Assembly (NCBI GenBank): GCA_905221605.1
Contig: CAJNDS010000047.1
Coordinates: 494,001 to 558,000 of the forward strand
Reading direction: 5' to 3'
From: Symbiodinium natans
Taxonomy: Eukaryota > Sar > Dinophyceae > Suessiales > Symbiodiniaceae
DNA length: 64,000 bases
Below are positions 44,039 to 56,449 of the stretch, piece after piece (within the stretch, counting starts at the first letter, position 1; each line of letters opens with the position of its first letter). Below the pieces are notes generated by a model. It made no database searches. It was given only the letters and a program-made list of their open reading frames with translations, and was not told the DNA's origin. Position numbers and translations under genes: made by a program.

Positions 44039-46390
44039 CTACCTTTCCCTTGATGGCCCCCTACGCTGCTTCCAAGCGACGAGCCAGGGGTGCTGGAGCG
44101 CTTCCGCGCTGCCCAGGCGCTGCAATGGATCTCGACACAAGAGACCGGCCAGCAAATCGCGGGCGCCTGCGACTCGGGCCCTATACTCCATCAGGAACCC
44201 GCCAAAAAGCCTCCTTGTGTTGCACTCTTCGCGTGTTAAGGCCTGGGGAGAGGTCCGGCAGGACCTCGGCGCTGGCCAGTGTGGCAGAGGCGGCGCTGGC
44301 GCTGGGCAGGCGGCCTGGAAAGCGTGCGGAGCCCTCCTGAAAGCCAATTTTTGGCTTACTTACCGCGTTTTGTTCTGCCTGAAAGCATCGCGAAGAGAAC
44401 GACCTCAAGCACGTTAGGAAGCACATCTAGGGTTGCATGCGTTCTCACAACACCAGCACAAGATCCAGCAAGCAAATCTGCTGGCAATATCTCAGAATCC
44501 AGCACCCAGGCTGAACGAGTCCAGTGCGCTGCTGCAGGCAAAAGTTCCACATCCTTGGATTGTACAACCCTTTCTACTTTTTTCCCGGAGCCCATGAAGG
44601 TCCCGCCAACTCGGCACCAACGCATGATAAATGCCGTACACATGGTTACCAGAAAACAGCCCCTGGATCTTCTTTCGAGCTGCTGGCTTCAGGTGCCAGG
44701 TAGGGCCCAGTGCCTTCAAGCTCGCCTGAGCTCACATTGCCAAGCTCTGCAGCCACATGAGGCGCCTAACTTCCAGTGGCACTTTGCGCGTGCATATATT
44801 GTCCATTCTTATCCCCAACGAACTTCCTGGCCCTGGCATCCTACAATCTTTGGCGGGCATCATTCAAATCTTCGCTGGCATATGCAGGCATTGTCCAAAT
44901 GTTCGTCGGCAACGAGCATGATTCAAATTTTGCGGGCAATATCCAAATCTTCACAGGCATTGTCCAAATCTTTGCTGGCATTTGTCCAATTTTTTCGTGG
45001 GCACTATCGAATTTTCAGGGGCATTGTCCAAGAATTCACGGGCATTATCTCAATCTTCGCGGGCAGTACCCAAATCGTCCAGGCGTTGTCCTAATTTTCG
45101 CAGGCACTGTCCAATTCTCGCGGGCATTCTCCCAATGTTCGCGGGCAGTATCGGGCTTTAGAGTTTCGGGGCTGCAGGGCCTTGGGCTTTTGGGTTCAAG
45201 CTCTATTGGGCGTTGAGGACTACGGAGGCTTGAGCTTGCTGGGCCTTGGGGTTCTGGGGTTTCGGGCCAACCGTGCCCCGTATGAAACCCCGATGCTGTA
45301 TTTGCAGCGCGCCTCCATCTAGCAGAGTGCCCTCAGCCGTCGCTAATCCAAAGTCCACCACCGTTACCTGCAAAAGAGGACATGGAGGGGAGAGCCACCA
45401 AAGGCCTCAGAAGGGAAAGGTAGGGACTGGTAGGGAATCGGTGTCGTGGTGTGTGCCGTGGCCTCTAGGAAAGAGAGAAGCTGCTGAGTCTTGCTGAGCT
45501 TTGCCCTGGTGCCTTGGTCTCGCCATCTGATCTGGAGATCATGATGTTCTCTGGCTTCAGGTCCTCGGCATCGTCCAAGCAAACTCACTGTGAACCCACA
45601 AATCATTGCAAATTTCCCCTGGAAATTGCTGGAGGAGCTGCTCTGTGAACAACGCCTTGCTGATGGCAGTAGTGCATGGCTTCCAACACTTGCCTTGCCA
45701 AAGACACCGTCCCTAGCAGTCTCTTACTGCTTAAGGGAGTGACATTTCTGGCACTGCAGACTGATGCAGGCCCTCAGCACGGTTTCGACGCTTTCCCTGC
45801 CCCCCTTGCCTCAGAATGCTGGCGGCGTTCTGCTCATCAAACCTGTTCTCCGAAGCAACAGAGAATGACAGCTGGTCGACAAACCAAGGGTAGCTGGGGG
45901 ATGTTGATCAACGCTGTGGGCTGGCCGGTGGTAAAAGGCGAGAACTCGAATATCAGTCTGTTGCTGTCCCGGCTGTCCCAGTCTAGACCGTGGAACCAAC
46001 AACGATGGACATGCCGAATCACGACGGAATCAGCTACTGACCAGCAGAAGAAGCCGCTAGCAAGTTGACTGGTCCCAGCCACGGGCCACTTTCAAGAAGG
46101 TTCTCCATCAAGTCAACGCCTGGCAACGTGCACTGGGGCCATGACGCGCTGCTTGCTGGGGCTACGTTTACCTTAGCTTAGCCTCGCTCCCCAGTGCGCT
46201 ACTGAACTTGACCAGCACGTGCCAGGCCTTCGGCATATTCGAGGATGAGGTAGACGTTGAACTGGTCCTCGTCGACGCGGATCAGTCCTTGGCAGGGCAG
46301 TTGCAGTTCCGGACCCAAAGATGTGATCCAACTTCTGAAACTGATCAGGAAAGACCAAGGCTTTGATGAAGCGCAACGTCCCCGTTTCAC
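44039..46390 (-). CDS. Serine/threonine protein kinase, CAMK/SNF1-like, many small exons
   Basis: Kinase subdomains appear in order on the minus strand. QKLDHIF (about 46320-46350) and VDEDQFNVYLILEYAEG (about 46280-46229, GC donor) are subdomains IV-V. QVLEAMHYCHQQGVVHR (ends 45642, GC donor) and DLKPENIMISRSDGE (45563-45515, GC donor) form the catalytic loop, VTVVDFGLATAE (from 45367) is the DFG segment, and VVLFAMLSGRT (about 44400-44362, GTAAGT donor) is subdomain IX. GARDLLAGLLCRDPLQRLGS then AEALQHPWL (44215-44039) is subdomain XI. HRD, KPEN and DFG are all intact, so an active kinase is expected. The glycine loop, the VAIK lysine and the activation segment with its APE motif were not located. 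The intron after DFG holds a degenerate 24-bp repeat. A second domain, if any, was not seen. Confidence 0.8.
44850..45155. repeat. Degenerate minisatellite of about 24 bp
   Basis: About twelve imperfect units of GGGCATTGTCCAAATCTTCG lie in the intron of the kinase gene between the DFG exon and the subdomain IX exon. Heavy divergence indicates age. Confidence 0.75.
45340..45690 (-). CDS. Kinase catalytic-loop and DFG exons
   Basis: Three exons meet here. HYCHQQGVVHR ends CACAGA|GCAGCT. DLKPENIMISRSDGE begins after GCCGAG at 45563 and ends near AAG|GCACC. VTVVDFGLATAE begins at 45367 after TTTTGCAG. The HRD motif is split exactly between R and D by a short GC-donor intron, and the three pieces join in frame. 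Confidence 0.8.
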
Positions 46391-46489
46391 CGCATGCAAC
46401 TGGCGCCCAAATATTCCCGAGGTGTGCCAACATACTGAAGACACATGTCTCGCCAAGAAATCAGCAGGAGCAAGGTGATAAGGTTAACC

Positions 46490-46700
46490 TGCTTTTTATA
46501 AACCCCCCCGTCATTCAAGAATTCGGATCCCGGAACTCAATTATAAACCCCCCGGCCCCCTCAATAATAGGAAATCCCGGCCCGGGGACCGATTTGTTTT
46601 TCTATGGGCCCTTTTGGGTAGGTCAGGGCTCCTCAACAGGCGGGGAGGGCGGAAACAAAAACCAATCGAGACGGGGGGTGGGGGGGGGGGGGGTTGATTA
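46490..46700. other. Atypical block with C/G runs and adjacent EcoRI and BamHI sites
   Basis: The texture changes abruptly: ATAAACCCCCC twice, GAATTCGGATCC at about 46516, CCCGGCCCGGGG, and a G run of about 15 (46677-46694, with one T). No coding signal. It may be genuine low-complexity DNA or a consensus artefact. Confidence 0.5.
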
Positions 46701-49700
46701 AAAGGAGGTCAACACTAGGGTGTTGGATTCCTGCTCTACTGGCTACGCTGCCTACTTCGGGGAGGTGCTGCCGGTGCGCTGTTCACCTTCTCATGCTCCA
46801 GCGTGCGTAGGGTTTCCGCCTCGTCATAGGCAGCTGCCCTGTCAGCTCGCGTCTCCTCAGATTGGCTTTTGTTCACCATGCATTACAAGAGTTACAAAAG
46901 CTCGCACATTCCGACACGCGTTCCCAACAACCGAAAAAAGCATTTTAACGACCCAGGCCTTCGCGATGATCTTGATAGCAACAGTTCTCCCTGTCCTTCA
47001 GGGAGCGGGGGGAGCCATGGGGATCTCTGGCTCATGGACATTTCAGCCGAAGGCCGGAAGGCTGCCCTCTTCTTCAAGACATGTAAATGCACACGACGGC
47101 GAAAAAAGAGAGTTTGAGAGAAAACGACTCGCGGCTTTTGCCCACCTCAAGCTCTGGCCCAGATGCGTTGTAGCAGAGCCACCCACACCTGGCCCCGTTT
47201 GACATGTTTGACCATTTCTGAGGGCTGAAGAAGTCCATTTCTAGGGAAGATGGTGGAAAGATTGTGGTCCTTCTGAAAGGGATCCAGGTCTATGAACGAA
47301 GCTGGACATCAATAAAGCGTTTTACAAGAGACTTTCTGGATAGAATGCCGAAACTACAGACTTCAACGAACACAAATCCCCCAAAAAGGGCCTTCGAAAC
47401 ATTCCAGCGAAACCCAGGTCGAATGAAGCAAACTGGCAAACGGAGCCCAGCCTAATGTCCGGCTCAACCTTAGTGGCAGAGGGCTTAGCATAACCTAGCA
47501 GCCACGCACGACATTCGCATGCCAGTTGCACCCCTTCAGCCGCTTCGGCCGCATGCTCCAGAAGAACAACGAAAACAGAAACATTTCAGCCACCAGACTC
47601 ATATTCGCCCGCAATGACCTCCTGTGGTGTCGCATCCGGCGTTCTGCGAGGCAGGGTGGCAAGTGCAGTTGGCTATTGAGGTTTGGGATGGTTTGGGTAA
47701 CCCGGATAACACGGTAGCCGCCCCTTTGTTTTGGAATGCTCAAAACCCCAAAGCAACAGGATGTCTCACGCGGCGCCTTGTGCGATCCCAACTTCGGCAG
47801 CTGGGCAAGTCATCTGCCTGTGCACAGCATTGCACAGCATTTCAACCGCAACGAACCACTCGACTACAACGCTCAAAAGATCTCAAAAACATGAGGAAGC
47901 TCACCGGTGTGCTCCAAAGCTGGCACTCAAAGCCACGTGCCTCGAAGCAGAAGCATGACGACACCATGCTCTTGACCTCGCCGAGATGGATAAAACAACA
48001 AAACACCAGACACACCAACACAAACCCCGAAACGCTACTGAGTCAGCTGTCCGGATTGGGCACGCAGACTCGTTCACAGCTTCACAGCTTGCTCAGCTCC
48101 TAACAGCCTCCGCTCCATCCACTCTGTGCCTGTGCAAAGCCTGGGCAACTGCGATGTTTCACGTTGCAACGCGTGCCACGCAGATGCAATGTTGCCGGCA
48201 TATGCAAGCCAACCACTCACAATGCCAAATGACAAAGCTGATGAATTAAGGTACTGACAGCGGAAGGCAGTCTGGGTCGCGCCATGGATACTGAAGTTTT
48301 TGACCCTATGCTACAAAACGAACTCGCCTCGAGGTTCGAGGTTCGTGGCAGCGGCAGGGCGTGGCAAGGTTTAGTTTTATGTCGAAGTCCGGCCTGAGTC
48401 CTGGCCACCTTACCTTACCCTGAGCAAAAGGAGAGGCGGTGGCCTCTGAAACCTGTACGCGCCTAGCAGAACAGTTCCGAGGCGCTTGCAATCACGCGGC
48501 CATCGACCTTGACACGGCCGGTGCTTGCATGGGCTATTTCCATCAGGCTTACCTCGGATCTGTGCCCTCACATGGGGTCTCAACCCGAAATCCCAACATG
48601 GACTGGCATGTAGGAGTGCCACCTCCCAGTTCCCCTGCAGTTCTTTCTGGAAGGGGATCTGGCAACAGGCCGACGCTGTGTCGAAGCATGCATCAGATGG
48701 CGACATCTTGTCACACTTTCCCATGTGCTCCATGTGCAGCTGCCTCGTAGGGCACAGCTTCAGAGGAGGCAAGGACCCTCCGAGGGAGCCAACCAGCTGG
48801 CCTGGCCAAAAAAAAGCTACTGCTAGCATCCAGCATCTGCTAGCAGCGTACTGCTGCCGGGAGATGCCAAGCTGCCCTGAGGCAGGGGCACGTCTGAAGT
48901 GTCACTGATGCCAGTTCCATTCAGCCCTGTGGTATTGCAGAGGGCTCACACGGTGCAGGGACTGGCAGCCAAGAGTAGTGACATTTACGACGTTACGGGA
49001 GGGTTATTAAAAAAGGGCCACTGAAAAGCAACAAGAGCCCGTCGGCGCCGGATGCCATGTCAACAAGCACCCGAATCAAGCATTCCCAGCTGCTCAAGCA
49101 TTTCTGAAAGCAACACGCGGCTGCCTTCGGGCATCTTTCGGCCTCGGCCATGTGCTGCCACAACTCTGCCCCAGAAATATGGCACGGAAATACGCGCACT
49201 GCACTTCCTGAGCCAACGTGAGGCTGCTGGCCATGAGCCCAGCTGCCCTCAGACTTGGAGATCAGAACCGCCTGTCAGAACTTCAGGGCCGAGGACAAGG
49301 TGACAAGTGGGTCCCCTTTTCCAGGGGGGGCGACGACGAAATTCGAAGGCGAAATTTGAAGACGAAATTCGGCCAGCCGAAAGTCGGCCCCGAAGAGGAA
49401 ATTCGGCACTGAATTCGAAACTTGGGCCCTGAAGGCTTCAGGGCCCCCCCCATCCAGTATGGACTCAGGACCACCCGACATGAGCACGAGGATCAAGAAC
49501 ATGAAGAAGACAGGTAAAACCTTTCCTGCTCGCCATGACTACTGCCAACACTGATAAACCTTTCCTTTTCATCCTCTGATGACTTGGTTGATTCTGCCGA
49601 CCACGGTTTCATTCCGCGCCATGCCTGGCCCGGCTCCACGTCGAGCCGCTGCTCGCCACAGGCCTGCGAGAAGCGATGCGAAGCTATGTGAAGCGATGCC

Positions 49701-51295
49701 AAGCGATGCCAAGCGATGCCAAGCGATCGGAAGCGAAGCGATGCGAAGCGCGGATGGCAAGCGTGGCAAGCAGTAGCTCCAATCTGTCGACGCAAGAGAT
49801 GCAGCAGGCCACAGCACATAGAAGCTCCAAGGGACAAAGTCTCTGCCTCACAATCGCAGGCTGCCCAGCAGCCAAATCGGTAGCAAACCCAGCACCTCGG
49901 AAATCAGCGTGCATCCGCGTTCCGTGAGGATTAGGATGTCCGAGTCGAGGTATTCGCGTCTATGTGATTTGCTGGGATGGGGACCAGTAGCTGAAACAAC
50001 ATCGTCCTGAGCCGTTCTACGGACTTGCGAGAACTCCTCGCCGTCAAAGACCCTAGGCTTCAACTCCTTCGCCCGTGAAGTGCTCCCGCACGGGCATGAC
50101 CATACTCCTTTGGGAGGCCAAGCAAAAGCCTCTGTAAAGTAAAGAATGGAGTCGAGAAGGTGGGTTTTTGTGGGCTTTCTTTTGCTTTCCCATGCGCACC
50201 TTTGGAGCTTCTCCGTCTTCTGGGCGATCTGCTCTGTGCTGATGTCAAAGTGCGTGCTGCCTACGAGGGGAACATTCGGGGACACAATCAGTGTAGCTGC
50301 ATGCGCTGTCTCAGTGCGACATGTCTTCGTTCATTCCTTGCTTCCTTCTTCTTCTTCTTCTGCATGAAGAAGTGAAAGCTGGGCAATGCTGTTCGTCACC
50401 AGCCACGCGCTCACCATGCCCCAAAGAGCAACGCACGCGGTCCCAATCCCATACATACCTGACAACGAGGAGTAGTGTGGGGAGGCATGGGGGGCTCCCC
50501 TCCGTAACTTCAATGCTGAAAGAACCACGGGAGGGGTGCACGTGCTGTTAACTCTTGAGATCAACCAGAGAAGGCCTCTATCGGGTCTGCTGCTGATGAT
50601 GACCCCCCCCCCCTTGGCTGGCAACCGTTGCCGGAGCTCGCCCCCCGCGAATGCCTTGCTGGTAGCGTTCCCGCTGCTGGTGGATGCTGAGCTGGCCCGT
50701 CAATGAAGGGCTGCGTGGGTCGTAGCTGCTGATGCGGCCTTCTGAGTGGCTGATCTCCAGCTCCTTTGTCCTTGCCGTTATTGCTTTTAGCTGCCCGAGA
50801 CTCGAAGTGTAAAGGGACGCGGGCAGGCTTGCCCCGGAGACCCCCTCTTCCTCCTCTTCTTCTTCTTCTTCTTCTTCTTCTTCTTCTTCTTCTTCTTCTT
50901 CTTCTTCTACTACGGGGGCCCTCTCTCTCTTTCTTTTCTTTTCCTTGGGGCAAAGTGTCGGGGTTTACCCCCTCCCCCGCACAGTCCGCGTGTTGGCAAA
51001 ACCCGGGGGATATCCCCCGGTACAAGCTTCAGCTCCCCGCCCCCCCAAGTTCCTGCGAACGGTAACACTGACATGCTCGCTCTTCCTCTCGTCCTTCGCT
51101 TCCTTCCTTCCTCTCCACTGTTCTTCTCTTCTCTCCTCTCTGCTGTGTCTTGCAAAGTGTCAAGGCCTGGCCGAACCATCGGCCACACTGGGTCTCCTCT
51201 CCACAACACTCAGAGGGCTCAGAGGGTGCTCTCCAAGGCACACACCACAGCATCCCTCACGGCATCTTGCCCCCTTTTTCCCCCCAAACAAAGAG
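46701..51295. other. Mostly unassigned; short repeats and one exon-like cluster
   Basis: An AAGCGATGCC tandem repeat lies at about 49676-49750 and a CTT microsatellite at about 50850-50908. Minus-strand blocks at about 50180-50260 (THFDISTEQIAQKTEKLQ) and 49850-50080 (LKPRVFDGEEFSQVRR, YLDSDILILTERG) look like exons of one unknown gene downstream of the DHHC gene. Nothing else was recognised. Confidence 0.4.
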
Positions 51296-51299
51296 ACTC

Positions 51300-53336
51300 C
51301 TGGCGTCGCAAGGCCAGGGACAAGCCAGGACAGGCTTGATCCCAACAACTCGGAGAGCCAGGGGCGCATGACATTCGCAAGCACAGGAAGAGAGGCTATT
51401 TGGAGCACTCTTACGAGAGTGGAGAGAAAAACTCCGACAAGACTGCGAGCTACCATGCCGGCTGGGGCCAAAGCAGCCGCAAAGTTCTCCTTGCGGCCCA
51501 GATCGTACGGGTAAACCTCAGATGTGGATTCAAGATAAGTCATTCTTGTCTTGGAGACACAGATGCGCCATGTGGGCCATGTGATCACTTAGTCACCTGG
51601 CCCCGGCACCAGATGTTACGATGCAAGTACCCATTTACTTCGCCTCTACTCCCCCCTCCCCAACCCTCACCGAGCCCTGAGGCCCTCCCCCATTCAGAAG
51701 GGATCAACAATGATCAACAAGTTTCAGATACTTCAGATACCTGTCTTGCCAGGGCCGAGGCGGTCGACGTGCAGCGTTGACTAACTACACTCGTGTCTGG
51801 CTCTGTCTCCATGCGCTCTTGGGCTCTTGGGCAAGGGCAAACTTTCGCTCTCCAGCTCGCCGCCTCCGCATCTCTGCCTTCTCGACGACATACTCCTCAA
51901 GATCATCACATTCTGCCCTTGTTACCCCCCACCGTCCGAGAACAGGACCAGCATCGGAAAAAAGAAACGGCAAGATTATACAAAACAAATCACAAAGCAA
52001 ACCAATAGCTAGAGTTAATCACTCTACAATCCGAAGAAGACCCAGACTGTAGGACACCCACCTCGATCATGCTGACGTTGCCGATCACCGTGTGCTCCAT
52101 CCTCAGCGCTTCTCCGCGCACTTGAGGACCCGAGATTCTTCCTGCCTGCTCACCGCCATCGCAACATGAGCACCGCACTCCCAGGCCAGGGTGCCCACCA
52201 ACAGCATTACCTGAGAGGCTCTCGATGTTGGCTTTACTTGGAGTATCTCCGCGGGCGTGGATTCTGGTGGCATTGTAGCGAGCCAAGCCCTGGAGCATCG
52301 CTCAGGCTCACTGCTCTCGTTCTGACAAGGGGCCACCAGGCAGCAGAACCAAGCGATCAGGCCCAGCCTGTTGCAAGGGCAAAGCAAGTCCACGCAAGGC
52401 CGTCAGGGCATAAAAGATCTTCGAATGCCACGGCACAGCGAGGCTGAGGAGGCCCTTTCTGGGCCGCTGGCAGGATCCAGACTCGCACCACAACCCTCAG
52501 AAAGTCCAGAGACTTCCGTGAGCTCTTCCATGCCTGGGTGGGACAGCGAGCGCATGAAGATAGCAGGATCGAGAAAGAAAGAGATGGAGAGAGAGAGAGG
52601 GAGAGAGAGAGAGAGAGCGAGAACAAAAACAAAAACACAAAGAAACGTCCGTCTCAGAGCAAGCAGATTCTCGCCAGCTTCAGCAAGCAAATTGCGGGGT
52701 CGAGATCTGTGCGAGTCGCGCAACTTGCGGTTCTGACTCTGGGCTGGTGGCATAAAACAGCAGGACGAAAAGCTCCGAGTGCACGATCAACTCAGATAGT
52801 TCGGGCACAGTTCGGCATGTGGGGAGAACTTAAATGACTTAGCAAAAAAAAAACAAAGCTAGTGACCCGACAAGTCCTCTGCCCCCTTCCCCCTTCCCTG
52901 GGACTTTGCCGGCTCAGCTCTCCGAGCCACCGCGTGCAGGGTCGCGATGGGCACGAAGTGGACGAACTGCACGAAGGGCTTCAGGTTGATCTGGCCTCTT
53001 TCATAGACCATTACGATCCAGACATCCAGTGAACGGAGCATCACGAGAGAAAGACCCCTCCCTCTTTGAGATGTCCACCCACGCACGTGTTCGTCCATGG
53101 GCAGTGATGATCCATACTGGCACAGGCGCCATCTCATGCAGCCTATGGAGAGGCGTGTGGGCCCTAGGGCATCCTAGGGCCCTGGGCCGGCCTAAGAACG
53201 CACCGGCCACAGGTGGAGCAGTGATGAGCGCGTGGCCTGGGAAAAAAACCCGGCGCAACCCAGCGAAACAGTTCAAGACAGCACCGGCAGCAAGCTGTTG
53301 GCCCGGCGGTTTGTAGCCTTTGCAGCTGCTACACCA
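51300..53336 (-). CDS. DHHC-type palmitoyltransferase, at least eight exons
   Basis: DHHC proteins are membrane S-acyltransferases that move palmitate to protein cysteines. In order: WCSSCKGYKP (53336-53309), PRAHHCSTCGRCVL (53236-53192), MDHHCPWTNTCVG (53116-53078), INLKPFVQFVHFVPIATLHA (about 52992-52910, membrane), VMLLVGTLAWECGAHVAMA (52212-52157, membrane, GTGAGC donor), HTVIGNVSMIE (about 52115-52062) in the position of the TTxE motif, a basic segment with EKAEMRRRRAGERK (about 51935-51828), PYDLGRKENFAAAL (about 51519-51455), equivalent to NPYDLG.R.N, and LGSSLSWLVPGL (about 51300-51360). The Cys-rich domain is complete with an intact DHHC. The N-terminal membrane segments and the true end were not found. 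A C-run repeat array lies immediately upstream. Confidence 0.8.
52575..52622. repeat. GA microsatellite
   Basis: An imperfect (GA)n run in a probable intron of the DHHC gene, followed by AACAAAAACAAAAAC. Confidence 0.85.
52910..53336 (-). CDS. DHHC cysteine-rich domain exons
   Basis: Four mini-exons of roughly 28, 45, 39 and 80 bp encode the whole zinc-binding, catalytic domain. Joined, they give the order CxxC, HHC, CxxC, DHHC, C expected of the family. The third exon starts one base before ATGGATCATCACTGC. Confidence 0.8.
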
Positions 53337-54039
53337 CTGAAGCAAGTCGGCAACCTCGGCACTTTCAGAATCGTTCAGAAACATTCAGAATCTTTGAGAA
53401 TCTTTCAGACGGCCACACTTCGAAGTGTGACGGCAGATGGCTGGATGTTGAGCAACGCTAACAGTCGGGATTCTGGATTTAGAAGCAAAAGAACAGTGCC
53501 GCATAGTTCGTGTATTTCTGCTCAGCGCGCCCGCCTAGAAACATCCCCACTGTCTCATGAAGGTTCTGCTGCGGAATTTAGGGTTACATTTTTCCGCGTA
53601 TGAAAACTGAAAACTCGAGTTGGACGCGTCGTCGCACATGGTAGCACAAACTCGAAACCCTCTCCTGAAAAGGCACATGACAATTGATGAAGGTGTACTA
53701 TGTTTTAGCAAGAAGCAAAACGCTGCAAATAACGGTGTTTTGGACATGCTGGCAAAGAGATGCAAAAACGCCTGCACACTTGTGACAGTGCATCCGGTTG
53801 CAGAAACATCAAACATTCTTCTGCTGTTTGTTTCAAAGGACAAAAAGCTGCACGCTGCACATGCCAGACTTGTGGGCATGTTCGAAAAGGCTGGTAACTT
53901 GTAATAGCGTGTTTGTTCCACGAGCGGAGCGGGAACGTACGAGGCGGGGTCGTAACCGCAATAAGGACCCATTTTTTTTAACCACAACAAGGAATCACTT
54001 AACCATGATAAGGATTTGTGCCTCAGTGCATGATAGCCA

Positions 54040-55460
54040 CAATCCCCCCCCCCGACCACATGGGAGTGACAAAAAGCCCTCAGAATTGAGATTTTAAGCC
54101 TCCCAAAGCTCCAAAACCAGGTTCTTTCTGTCACTGCGGGTGCCCCCCCTCCCCCCCTTTCTGTCACTGCGGATGCCCCCCCCCCCACATAGGAATATAC
54201 ACACCTGAAAATTGAGGTTTTGGGCCTCCCAAAGCTCCAAAACCAGGTTGTTTCTGTCACTGGCGCCCCCCCCCCCCCCATGAAAATTCTGTCACTGCGC
54301 CCAGACCCACATAAGAGTGACAAAAAGCCCTCAGAATTGAGATTTTAAGCCTCCCAAACCTCCAAAACCAGGTTCTTTCTGAGTGACAAAAAAACCTGAG
54401 AATTGAGGTTTTGGGCCTCCCAAAACTCCAAAACCAGGTTCTTTCTGTCACTGCGGGTGCCCCCCCCCCCCCCCCGAGACCCACATGGGAGTGACAAAGC
54501 CCTCAGAATTGAGATTTTAAGCCTCCCAAAGCTCCTTCTGTCACTGCGCGTGCCAACCCCCCCCCCCCAGACCTACACGGGAGTGACAAAAAAACCTGAG
54601 AATTGAGGTTTTGGGCCTATCAAAGCTCCAAAACCAGGTTCTTTCTGTCACTGCGGGTCCCCCCCCCCCCCAGACACGTCACTGGAACCCCCCCTCCCCG
54701 ACCCACTGAATCTGTTACTGCGGGCGCCCCCCCCCCCTCCCCGAGCACAAAGCCCTCAGAATTGAGATTTTAAGTTTCCCAAAGCTCCAAAACCAGGTCA
54801 CTGCGGCTGCCCCCGCCCCTTTCTGTCACTGCGGATGCCCCCCCCTTTACATAGGAATAAAAACACCTGAAAATTGAGGTTTTGGGCCTCCCAAAGCTCA
54901 AAAAGCCCTCAGAATTGAGATTTTAAGCCTCCCAAACCTCCAAAACCACGTTCTTTCTGTCACTGCGCGTGCCCCCCCCCCCCCCCCCTCCGCAGACCCA
55001 CGTCAGAGTGACAAAAAGCCCTCAGAATTGAGATTTAAGCCTCCCAAAGCTCCAAAACCAGGTTCTTTCTGTCACTGCGGATGCCCCCCCCCCCCCCCCC
55101 CCACATGGGAATGAGAAAAACCTGAAATTGAGGTTTTGGGCCTCCCAAAGCTCCAAAACCACATTGTTCTGTCACTGCGTGCGGGGCGCCCCCCCCCCCC
55201 CCCATGAAACTTCTGTCACTGCGCCAGACCCACATAAGAGTGACAAAAAGCCCCCAAACCTCCAAAACCAGGTTCTTTCTGTCGCTGCGGGTGCCCCCCC
55301 CCCCCCCGCAGACCCACATGGGAGTGACAAAAAAACCTGAGAATTGAGGTTTTGGGCCTCCCAAAACTCCAAAACCAGGTTCTTTCTGTCACTGCGGGTG
55401 CCCCCCCACCCCCCCGAGACCCACATGGGAGTGACAAAGCCCTCAGAATTGAGATTTTAA
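54040..55460. repeat. Array of roughly 15 C-run-bearing repeats in two subtypes
   Basis: Units combine CTGTCACTGCGG, a C run of 7-18, AGACCCACATGGGAGTGACA, then one of two cores: CCCTCAGAATTGAGATTTTA (subtype A) or ACCTGAGAATTGAGGTTTTG (subtype B), followed by GCCTCCCAAAGCTCCAAAAC and CAGGTTCTTT. The subtypes are interspersed and unit lengths vary. The minus strand carries G runs at regular spacing. False Gly-rich frames appear on the minus strand. Confidence 0.9.
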
Positions 55461-55710
55461 ATTGAAGCTCTTGGCCTGAATTGAAGCTCTTGGCCTCATT
55501 TGGGACTGAATTGAAGCTCTTGGCCTCATTTGGGACTGAATTGAAGCTCTTGGCCTCATTTGGGACTGACTTGAAGCTCTTGGCCTCATTTGGGACTGAT
55601 TTGGGATTGAATTGAAGCTCTTGGCCTCATTTGGGACTGAATTGGGACTGAATTGAAGCTCTTGGCCTCATTTGGGACTGAATTGGGACTGAATTGAAGC
55701 TCTTGTGCCT
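55460..55710. repeat. 31-bp tandem repeat, about eight copies
   Basis: TGAAGCTCTTGGCCTCATTT plus GGGACTGAAT recurs at about 30-41 bp spacing, with extra GGGACTGAATT pieces in some units. It directly continues the C-run array. Confidence 0.9.
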
Positions 55711-56449
55711 CACTCGAAGCTCTATCGCTCTATCGTGCCAACCCTAAACCACTATCATTGTCAAAGAAACCCTTGTCATTGTAAAAACGTTTTTGTCATG
55801 GTTAGAACCCCTACTCGGAACGTCAAACATCCTTTTGCAGCATCTTGTATAAAGAGGCACCAACGCTGCAAATAGCAGCGTTTTGGGCATAACATGGCAT
55901 AACTCCCCCCCCCCCCAAAGAAAAGCATGCGCCTGAAAAACCATGTGCAGCAAACCCCCCCCCCCTCCGCTTGCGTAAACATGACATGCAGGCAAGCCCT
56001 GACAGCCGCTGCACTTCCGAACACCTATCGTGATCCTATCGTGTGCCAGGAGAGCAACGCGAGCATGTGCCTTACACTTCTCTGGGCCGTGCGGCCGGCG
56101 GGGCCTCGACAGCCAGCGGGAGCTGGCCTACCTTGGATCTTCGCAACAGCCAAGGCCACCCGCGTGCTCTCTACACTCCCCACTTGCACCGCGGAAAAAA
56201 GGATCCCATGCCCTGCACACCTCAAGGGCGCAACCCCAGAAGCCGAAAGGTTTTGCCCAAGGCGCAAGATCAGCAGACGCCCGAAGCTCAGCCAGCTCCT
56301 ACAGCGCAGTTCACGGATTGAAATGAACGGGAGATCACGTGTTGACCATTGTTGACCTCTCAGAGCCTCGCTGAGTGCTCCAGCGCGGTGCGCTCCCATA
56401 CATTTCCCACACGTTTACACCACTCCTTCCCACTGCCTGCTCGAATCAC

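Noticed and set aside
53535-55437. Gly-rich proteins on the minus strand upstream of the DHHC gene
   Set aside because: They are translations of the C-run repeat array and change frame at each homopolymer.
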